DNA of 64,000 bases from Puccinellia tenuiflora (lineage: Eukaryota; Streptophyta; Magnoliopsida; Poales; Poaceae): assembly GCA_012064385.1 (NCBI GenBank), contig QRDG01000529.1:1202512-1266511 (forward strand), written 5' to 3'. Shown here piece by piece: positions 55,718-64,000 of the stretch (positions are counted from its first letter, which is position 1; every line of letters starts with the position of its first letter). Both the position numbers and the translations under genes were made by a program. Under the pieces are notes generated by a model. The model was not told where the DNA came from, ran no database searches, and saw only the letters and a list, made by a program, of their open reading frames with translations.

Positions 55718-57742
55718 ACATAATATGAAATGTATCAAGAAACGGAGTGAGCATCCTTCCCTCGGTGCACACCGGCAAAATGGTTCGAGCCTTCCAGGGG
55801 TTGGAAAGGAACACATGCAACCAGGGACGGTGTCGAAAGCGGGGAACCGAGTGGAAGAATCTGAGGGGACAATGAACTGCCGGGCACGGAAACAAGCGCG
55901 GAGAAGCCATGCCACCACCACCCACAAGAGATAGAATCTCAAAAGCTCCCCAGGTCAGCAATGGCACTAGAAGTCCAAAACAACACGCATAGGCATCCCC
56001 TCTCTCTCTACCTGCATCATGTCGATGTCCCAGGGAGTGAAATGATGAAACGATTCTGTAGGGAGAGTAAATGGTGGGCATGGAAGCAGATGCGGACGCT
56101 TGCATAGTTTTCAGTGCCAACCATGGGTCTAGCCTAGCTAGCTCCCCTTGTCTGTCTTGGCGAGGCTAGCAGCTAGCTAGATCATCAAGTAGCCCTCTGC
56201 TTGTCTGAATCCCTGTACTGTACCGTCTCGTAGCACTGAAAGCTATGCAGAAAGTTGCATTCACTGCTCTGTACGTCTGCATGCATGAATGCGCGCGCCC
56301 CAGAGAGAGTGAGAGAGAAATATGTAGAGCTAGACGCCCTGATCGAGAGGTGAATGGCACAATTCAGGGCAGAAACGAGGCAGCAGCAGCAGCCTTCGTA
56401 GCCGTAGCTAGCTGAAGCCTACTCGTACATGTCTGCGTGTGACTTGTGATGCATGCACATGGACCAGAAGCTATAAGCTATAAAGCCAAGAAAAGCTATG
56501 GGGGAGGCGAGGCGAGGCAACGCAGCCCGATCGAAGAAATTTGGTGAGCGTGCGTGCATGGAGGCTAGCGCTAGCGCGAATGCTGCATGTGGAGCGGCAC
56601 CCCGCGATATGTACACTGTTTGCCCAACGTGTCTCTACAGTTTGTACATTAGTTCAGGCGTTTTACGAGTAGCTGTTTGAATCTCAGGCACACGGCCGGC
56701 TACACTGGCACTGACTGAGCTATACTAGAAAACTGAGTGTGCACTACCATGCCGTTGTCACTGTAGTGGAGTACCCGGATGGATCGGTGCCGGGACGCCA
56801 CCGCGGCTAGCTCCCGTGCGGGTTTGGTCTTGGCGTCAGCTCTCAGCTCACCATGGACGGACGGACGGATGGAGATCGGTGGTGGTGGTTGTACCGGGCG
56901 CCGGCCGCAGATGTCGCAATGAATTCAGGGCTAGCTCGTGGGGGTGGCAGTGCATTGGTTTCAGGGCAGGGGCCTTTCAGATGGCTTGTCTCTACTCTAT
57001 GTCGCCTGTACGTCGATCCCGGGCTTTTGGACGTGCTTGCCTGAATCAATGTTCAAAGCCCACCCACCATTGATGACTTGATGTGTGGCCAGTGCGTCGT
57101 CACAGATTCTGAATGTGTTTCTAGCGCCCTAATTATGGTACAGTAGTGCTCCTGCAATCATATCTAAGCCTCGCCAGTAATAGGATAGGAGGGGTTTAGT
57201 TGATTGATTATCTCGGCCGTGTGTCTGAACTCTGAAGATTATTAGCATATCCACCCGGGTTCGGCCGGCCGCCCGTCAGGGAGGCCCGCCCCGTGACGAG
57301 GAATCTTGGCCGCCGTGATGATCGGAGACAGGCGTGGCCGCGTGGGTATGGAGATGAGATGAGATCCCTGCTCGATCTGGCCTCGCCAAGCGTATCGGCA
57401 TCGCGCGACCGCTCGGGACGGCGGAATCGGAGATCTCGCCGGCGGCCTTGGGCATGGTGCTCGGAGGGCGCGCGGCGGAGTACAAAGAAAGAGCGCGGCT
57501 GTCTTCCCAGTTCGCGAGTCCTGTACGATGCAGTCAGATATTGCCACTTCGTAAACAGAAACTTGATTGTTCTGGAGTACTACTTCAATTTACTGGCGAT
57601 CATTTACTTCTCTTGTCTGTCCTTTCGGCTTGTCTGCGTTCCTCCTCAGCAGAATTTATGAGCGCGCATGTGTGATTGGGGGCTGGTACCGTACAGATAG
57701 GAGCATACGTACGGGTTCCAATCGTGGATCCGAGGTTACTGA
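55718..57742. other. Low-copy-looking intergenic DNA
   Basis: No supported gene. Mixed composition with short open frames on both strands and no protein signature; GC-rich patch near 57250-57490. Confidence 0.4.
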
Positions 57743-58015
57743 GGCTAGTCATAGTGCAGAGTAACATAAAGTAGTAACATGCACATATTACTAGTTTATG
57801 TTACTACATTTATAGTGGATAGTAACATAAGTGTGGTGTCATGCAAGCCTTCATTAATTAGGTTGTAGACTCACATTGCATTGGAATATGTGATGTTATG
57901 GTAACTAGCTATGTTACTTCAAGCTCCTCTCTCCTTATTAATTACTTGCCACATCACTCTTTTTGCCTACGTGGCATTGAAGTTACTAGCTATGTTACTC
58001 CCACTATGGGTAGTC
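57743..58015. mobile_element. MITE, 273 bp
   Basis: Inverted ends ggctagtcatagtgcagagt and, read inward from 58015, gactacccatagtgggagta, both continuing into aacata...tagtaac. 'tga' (or ctga) occurs at both borders. AT-rich interior without ORF. Superfamily not assigned. Confidence 0.8.
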
Positions 58016-60510
58016 TGAATACCTCGTGTCAAAATCAATGGGGGAAAGGGAAACAGTGATGTGAGTAGAGTGAGCTGCAGTTTTTTTTTTTTTTGCTAGA
58101 AAAATAAATTTGTTGGGCGTGATAACCCTCGACTCTGTATCCACTATCCCGTTTTTTTTTTCTTTTTCCGTGGACATCCATATTCAGCTCTGAAGATGAA
58201 GAGAGTGTTTGGTTCGTGTAGCAAAGTAGGTGAGCTCGTATGAAAGTTGGTAGAAATTGGCGGATGCAAAATGAAATCTTTTACGCTACGCGTTATTTGG
58301 TTATTTATGAGCCTAGCCCTGAAGAAACGTCCGGTTCAGCTGTTTCCTCTCATGCAATCTCTAATGTAGTCAGCGCAGAACACGAGACATGTCAGGTGTC
58401 AATCTAGCATGACTATCTCACACCATATGCAGCACGCCGCCACAAACAAATGTCATGTATTAGGGACATTAAAACTGAGACAAGAGGGAGCAATCTCAGC
58501 GCATTAGCATTTTGTACCATTAGATCGCTCTCCCTGTTAATCTTGTCCGTCAATTGCTGTGTTAACCGCACTGGGCTCAAAGTCCCTAGGGGAAGCTACT
58601 CTGCGTATCAAATTGGCCCACTCTGGTTACTTTGGGCCATAGCTTGGAAAAAAACCCATCTGCCCAAGGATCGATAAAAAAACCAAATGCTGGATTCCTG
58701 ACGAGTCAACGGGAGGAAGAGCCGAAGAGGCAGAGCCGCACAAGGCACACCAAGCGGCAGCTGGGAGAGGGAGGGGCATGGTGGTGCCCTGGCCGTTTCT
58801 TCGACGAGGGAAATAAAGGAGTCGCTCTTCCGTTATCTCGGTAGTGGACGTCCGATTCCAGCGTATTGGCCTACTTATACTTTGCTGCCTTAGATCTTTC
58901 CTCTTCCTCTTGCTTCTTCTGTAATCATGTTTGTTGCCCAGATCCTTTTCTTCCTTTCATTCTGATTTCTCCTTCCTCTGTTTGCTCTTATTGCATAAGT
59001 GCTGATACATGTTAGTTTCTATTCTTCTTTTCATTATTATTTTCAGGAACCATCACGAATATTGCTTGAGGGAATCTCGGTCAGTTTCAAGGTGTGTGTG
59101 CGTGGCATCAAGATTTTGAGATGGTTTCCATCAGGTTGTTTTTGTGTATCAGAAATCATCATGTCTTTTTGTTCTTATCGTTCCAGCTTCTCATCAGAAC
59201 ATCTGTGATTAGTATTCAAGTCTTCTTTGCAAATCGTTTTCTGAATGTTCTATGCAATTCTATGCAGAAAATTCAGAATATTTTAGCGATTGGTTGCATA
59301 CCAGGTAGTCTCGATCATGGTGGAGAATCTGAAGCAAGCACTTCAGTCATCTCACACTTCGTGGGATATGTATTTTTTTTGGGAAATCCGTTGAATTTTG
59401 TTCGTCCATATGGTGACCAGATTATATCTGTCACTTCCGGTGTTGTCTTCGGCCCTACAACTGCGATTTCAACAACATGCCACAACTCAATTAGCTGCAT
59501 TAGCTCTGCATTTGGTGAGGCAAACTGGACAATGTTAACTTGCCCACGCACCAGATTCAGTGCACTTTAGTTCCCTTGATTGGAGGTGAGACCGTATAGC
59601 AGTTTTGGATCACACCAGATCTTTGCATTAGGCAATTCTATGCGTATTCACTTGCCCACGCACCAGATTCAGTTCTGAGATACGAGAATAAAAATCCGGA
59701 AGGAAAGACAGGGGAGAACCAGAGAAATAACAGCAGGGGATTTGGTGCCAATTCTTTTGGTCCATCGTATTGGTGAAAAAAATACACTTTGAAGCCCGGC
59801 CAAAACAGTAGTAGAAAATCACTGAGTATTTGGTTTTGGTATAATGCCTGTTCTGGCCTAAAACCAAATCGTAACCTAAGATTTTTTTGGCCATTGAGAA
59901 GCATTAGTATGAGATCATTTAATTCACCAATAAGTACTGAGGATTCACAATATGCGTGTAAGTGTGTAACAAACGTTACAAACCATTGTTTGGGACGCAT
60001 TGGTCTACTTAGCCTGGTTAAAGATTAGTTGTCATAGTCTGCCTGTTTGTTTTGTACGCCAGTTCATGCTTAATGTCGGATTATCTTATGCTTGCAGATT
60101 CAAACTCATGCTCAATCGTTGTTAATCTATCCTCTTGCTCTCGTTCTCCAGGGCTTGGTAGGTTGCGAAACTCCACTTGTATAATTCGGGCACACAAAGC
60201 GTTGCTACTTCTGCAAAAGTATAGAGGCTGCTGTTGTTGCCTCTTCCAGACTGACTGTTGATTCGGCAAACATTTAGTGCTGACGTGAACGTTTACAGTC
60301 AGAATTCGGCAAGTGCTAACTCTGACGCGAGTGTGACATCCTGTATCCAAACTCAGCTGTGGGTATTGGAAGTGTCTTTCTCCCTTATAATGGAGCTCAA
60401 GGAGGTGACAGATTTGTGTATCCAACCGACCACGCTTCCCTGAACCGAACTGCTGGCCATACATCTGAGTACCAAGCCACATGAGAATGAGCAACAAATA
60501 ATGATGGCGC
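58016..60510. other. Unassigned region, possible transcript leader and introns
   Basis: Several splice-like junctions (ttattattttcag at about 59045; gtgtgtgtgcgtgg at 59086) and moderately open frames, but no recognisable domain. A 24-bp direct repeat (59538-59561 and 59650-59673) is present. May be a non-coding transcript or a decayed gene. Confidence 0.3.
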
Positions 60511-60681
60511 CAGGGGCGGACCTAGAGAGAAAATGACCCGGTGTCCTTGTATAAACCACACTTATTTCTCAAATAGATTTAGGGGTGTCACAAGCTATAA
60601 ATACATGAACTATACCAAAAGAAAAATGATTTGGACCCGGTGTCCTGTGACACCCCATGCTTGTACCTAGGTACGCCCCTG
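60511..60681. mobile_element. hAT-type MITE, 171 bp
   Basis: Ends CAGGGGCGGACCTAG and, inverted, CAGGGGCGTACCTAG (one mismatch in 15), flanked by the exact 8-bp duplication gatggcgc (60503-60510, 60682-60689). Too small to code; size and 8-bp duplication fit hAT. Confidence 0.92.
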
Positions 60682-60841
60682 GATGGCGCCACCAACAAGA
60701 TGAGTGAGCCGATGGTCCGGGAGAAATCCTACGAGAATGGTAATGCTGGTGCGAAAGCTCTCTTTACCTGGTTTAGGTGCAAGCTATTTTGTTGTTAATA
60801 TGTTCCTTTTCTGCAGATGTAGCTTCAGCGGAAGACGCTAT

Positions 60842-60925
60842 GTTGTCTAAGGTTGTTACATACTGCACTAGACTTCAATGCTTGGATTGCACTTATTGAG
60901 GAGAAAGAGAAAATTGCTGAGGTAG
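60842..60925 (+). pseudogene. Possible exon fragment resembling PRP39 (splicing factor)
   Basis: One frame reads LDFNAWIALIEEKEKIAE and ends at a GAG|GT donor-like site. From memory this resembles the first HAT-repeat segment of plant pre-mRNA-processing factor 39. The upstream frame does not continue the match, and nothing more of such a gene is seen nearby. Tentative. Confidence 0.3.
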
Positions 60926-61893
60926 AAGTTGGATTATTGCGTTCTCATACAACAGAATGTATCCCCATCTAAAAATAAATAAAAAATAGAATGAATCCAT
61001 TATTCTATTATTTTGCAACTTGCTATGCATATATATGCTTTGATTTATCTTGTCATTATGTCCAGCAAAATGCAATATGCATCTCAAGATTTGAGTACTT
61101 CCATGTTTTGTTTTGGCATTCTACCAAACCAAAGGGTTGCTCTAAGATGTTTCATGATACCCCTAAGATAAGTTGATAGCAAATCAAGCTACACAAACCT
61201 TAAAAGTTTGGTGCACCTATGGTGATCAGAGTAACTAAAATCATCGTCAACAATAAAAAAAATTCAGAAGTCCTAACAATTTATTTATCTAATGGATGGG
61301 CGCGGCAACGCGCGCCTACATGATCTAGTGTAAATCTAACAACACCCGTACTTTCTACGAGCTCTCACTTTTACCCGGTGTTTGGTTTCAACTTCACGAG
61401 CGGACTGTGGGGTGTTAGGCCATGGGAATGCAAAAATGTTGCATGAGTCTGCAGCTAACAAAATAGGCCCGAAAACACCGCACCCACGTCTATAATTGGA
61501 CCGAATTATTGTAATGCTAAGGAGTGCACAGAGGATGTAAACGGGCCGGGCCGTGTGGGGATATCACGGGGCCCGAGTTGCGCAAATCGAAGTTCGAAGA
61601 AGCCTCCCAACGCTTTGGTTCGTTTCCGGCACACGGCCCGCTACGGCAGACCACACAGCCGCCGCGCCGTCTCCCTGCGCGGCGCGAATCCGGAGAACCT
61701 CGCAGTGCCGAATAGGAACCGGACCGTGCGCCGCCGCTTGGTTTGGCGGGGTTCATCGCCGAGAGGCGGGAAGCGCGTGCCGCGTACACCGCGACGTAGG
61801 CGGCGGCTTCGCCGATTCCACGCCGCAGCTCCTGAAACCCCAACCAGCCCCCTCTTCTCCCCAGACGCCGCACCGTCGAGAAATTCGGGGAGG
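60926..61893. other. Upstream region and 5' UTR of the SecE-type gene
   Basis: AT-rich to about 61500, then a CpG-rich stretch leading into the first exon. Both strands have open frames in the CpG-rich part, without protein signature. Confidence 0.45.
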
Positions 61894-63346
61894 ATGGCCG
61901 GATTAGCCGTGAGCGCGCTGCCTCTCGCCGCAGGTCCCAACCGCTCGCCGCGACTCCTGCTTTTCCTATCCTTATCCTCACTCTCTTCCACCCCGATTTT
62001 GCTTCGTTTCCAGGCTCGCCTCCGCTTCGGTTGTGCACTCCGGCTCCTCGCTGCGGCCTAACGAGGCCTCCATTACTCGAGGTCGTAATTTCTATGACGC
62101 CAGCCTTGCTGCTGTTCTTCTTTGTGGTGGCTACTAATGCTAGTGCTGTATATACATGGCTTCCGGCTACAGGTTGCCAAATCGCAATCCTGTATTGTTG
62201 GCCGATTTGGTCCGGCCAGCCGCCGAAAATCTACGCCTGCGTCGGCCAATGGGCGTCAGGGGATTCGGGCCAGCCAATACCAGTTTGATGACGATGAGCC
62301 TCTCTGGCTGGCGGTGGTCAGAGAATTCGCGGCGTAAGTGCAGATCTTGCTCCCCCTGCTTTTGCTGTTCAGGGATGAGACTGAATTTGAAATTACTTCT
62401 GTTATAGGGGTTTGAGGAGCTTGGTGGCCTTCTTGGCTGATCAGCCAAGACAGGTGAAGCACCTGGAGTGGCCGGGCTTTCGGAACACGGTATGCTACTT
62501 GCATTTAAAGCTTTTATCTAGGTTGGTCTGGTTCAAGTTTTGGCTTGGTACATTCTTAACAATGCAATGTAGTACCCTTGTGGCCTTATCAGCTAACTAG
62601 TTAATGAGGGTGGACCTGTGAGGATGTGTTGACTTGAACTTGCTATATGTATAATGTACGATTCAGAGTGATGCGGTATATTGGTTATATCATTGTAGAC
62701 AAGTTTGCAATACAAAAGTAATAGCCAAACTCTGAAACGTATATCCTTCAATTCAATAAAGGACTAAGTTATGTCCTTATCCTGATTGCTATGTTTTGTA
62801 GATCTAGTCATTGTCCATTTTCTATATGTGTTGGCATGTGTTCTGATGTATGATTCAGAGTGATGAGGTAGGTTGGTTGTAGACTTGTAGTGTTCATAGT
62901 CCATAGTCTTGACAAGTTTGCAATACAAAAGGAACAGTCAAACTCTGAACCTTATATCCCAGTTCAATAAAGGACTAAAAGTTATGTCCTTATCCTGATT
63001 GCTATGTTTTCTAGATCTAGTCATTATCCATTTTCTCTATCTATCTTCAAGTACATCATATTTTGGTGATGATTATACATGGTGATGATTTCTGTCGTTG
63101 GTCAGGTTTTTTAGCACACCGTATTATTGTGATGATTTTACTGCTTGAGGATGCCAAGATTTGTTAAGTTTCCACATCATCTACGTCATGTTTTTCCATG
63201 CCTATGTTTGATGAAATCATTTTGATTGGCAGTTGAGGACGGCTACACTCACTCTCATACTCGTTGCGGTGTTCATTGTTGCGTTGTCTTCTGTGGATGC
63301 CGCTCTTTCATACATCTTGTCCTGGCTACTTCGGAAATCTGCATAG
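61894..63346 (+). CDS. SecE-type subunit of a plastid Sec translocase (five exons)
   Basis: Model: exons 61894-61933, 62014-62081, 62173-62333, 62408-62489 and 63233-63346; all introns are GT...AG and the phases join to 154 residues. The N-terminal ~70 residues (MAGLAVSALPLAAG..., Ser/Arg/Ala-rich, few acids) look like a chloroplast transit peptide. The mature part has PLWLAVVREFAAGLRSLVAF, then the SecE signature region QVKHLEWPGFRNTLRTATL and one membrane helix (LTLILVAVFIVALSSVDAAL) near the C-terminus. SecE subunits clamp the SecY channel; single-helix forms occur in the thylakoid (SECE1) and envelope (SECE2) translocons. The short length and the LEWPxFRxTLRTATL type suggest SECE2-like, which I infer and cannot confirm. 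It seems intact. Confidence 0.75.
62654..63040 (+). repeat. Tandem duplication in intron 4 of the SecE-type gene
   Basis: 62654-62828 and 62846-63040 are direct repeats (both contain gattcagagtgatg, caataaaggacta and ttatcctgattgctatgttt) with about 10 percent divergence and a ~24-bp indel. Confidence 0.88.
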
Positions 63347-64000
63347 TTTAATGGTATGCTACTTGCTTCCTAACATGCATGTACTTACTTTTGGGATATC
63401 TCCGACATCCCCCTCCTCTCTTGAGTCTCCTTCATGGTATTCTTATACAAATACGCAATGTCTGATGCTCAAACAAAATACTTTGAAAGGAATGAAGTGT
63501 TATCCGTTTGTCATGCTGTTGAGTGCTGACTGTTGAGTAGGTTGACAAGTAATTCATCGATTGATCAGCAGGGAATATCTTTTTATTACTTAACTCTGAA
63601 TCTCTTGTTGCTGCTTGTATACCGTGCAGTGCAGATCATGTAAGCTGGGAAGGAGTAGATGATGCTTATACGGTTCGGAACTAGTGAGAAGGTGGTGGTT
63701 GTCCCAGTATACCATGTTATCCTGGCAAGGTTGAGGGAATCGAACAGAATGCTCTGCAACTGAGATTCATTTGTTTCAATGCATAATGTATTTATGTAGC
63801 TGCTTACTATGGGTGCTGAATACTGACTATTTGTAAGAAAGCAAAGAAGATGCGTTTTCCCTTAACTCTGTCTAGTGACCTTGATTCTGGTTAAATGTTT
63901 CCATCAGTGAGACACTGAACTTGTTACTTCGGGCAGAATTTTTTTTCCTCTTGTAAACACGTCGGTCCATCTGCTGAGGATCTGAAGAAATTTGCACTTC
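63347..64000 (+). other. Downstream of the SecE-type gene, probable 3' UTR
   Basis: After the stop a GT donor-like site (63353, gtatgctact) and an acceptor-like gtgcag (about 63630) would allow a 3' UTR intron. No further coding is recognised to the window end. Confidence 0.35.

Noticed and set aside
55686..56120. 144-codon minus-strand frame near the Harbinger border
   Set aside because: No domain, no splice context, competing frames on the other strand.
61280..61340. 'gcgcggcaacgcgcgc' motif resembling a MITE end
   Set aside because: No partner inverted repeat or target duplication could be found.
61517..62038. 173-codon open frame on the minus strand opposite the SecE-type gene
   Set aside because: CpG-rich DNA is open in several frames here; composition is Arg/Ala/Ser-rich without a domain, and the plus strand has a coherent spliced gene.

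Overview
The window is nuclear DNA of a grass, most likely a Triticeae species (wheat, Aegilops, barley or a close relative). The pointers are nested Ty3/gypsy LTR retrotransposons, CACTA transposons whose ends carry 'agtcccggtt' palindromes, grass-type MITEs and one spliced plastid-protein gene. Nearly all of it is transposable elements. I recognise one host gene with confidence, at the far right.

Left block, 1-18630. E1, a minus-strand gypsy element that runs off the left edge, keeps an open gag-protease frame (1-1834) and its 5' LTR (10355-11253). A complete younger gypsy element, E2 (2700-9895), sits in the E1 leader. It has 907-bp LTRs differing at about four sites and a GATCG target duplication; its pol frame is broken once. 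E1 itself lies in a pol fragment of a third gypsy element, E3 (11254-12320). E4 (12321-18630) follows: an LTR element without recognisable reverse transcriptase or integrase, carrying a roughly 1000-codon unknown ORF. Its two flanks do not match, so one junction is recombinant.

Middle block, 18631-42762. CACTA-1 is read on the minus strand and has lost its 3' end at the E4 junction. It holds a degraded TNP2 transposase, a degraded second ORF, and an intact two-exon gene for a 119-residue tail-anchored protein. It is split by a 4.87-kb TG...CA insertion with a 5-bp duplication (candidate giant solo LTR, 21561-26427) and by the LTR element M (28281-36145, duplication GCGGC). M contains the LTR of another element, N, joined to M's second LTR by a deletion.

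Right block, 44387-55714. A PIF/Harbinger transposon (TAA duplication) is split by CACTA-2 (45479-54917), from the same family as CACTA-1. CACTA-2 lost TNP2 by a clean internal deletion but kept the small membrane-protein gene. It also carries two LINE insertions and a large hairpin.

Right edge, 55718-64000. This is low-copy-looking DNA with two MITEs and a five-exon gene for a SecE-type subunit of a plastid protein translocase (61894-63346). The window therefore seems to end at the border of a gene island. All assignments come from reading sequence and recalling families; no database search was run.
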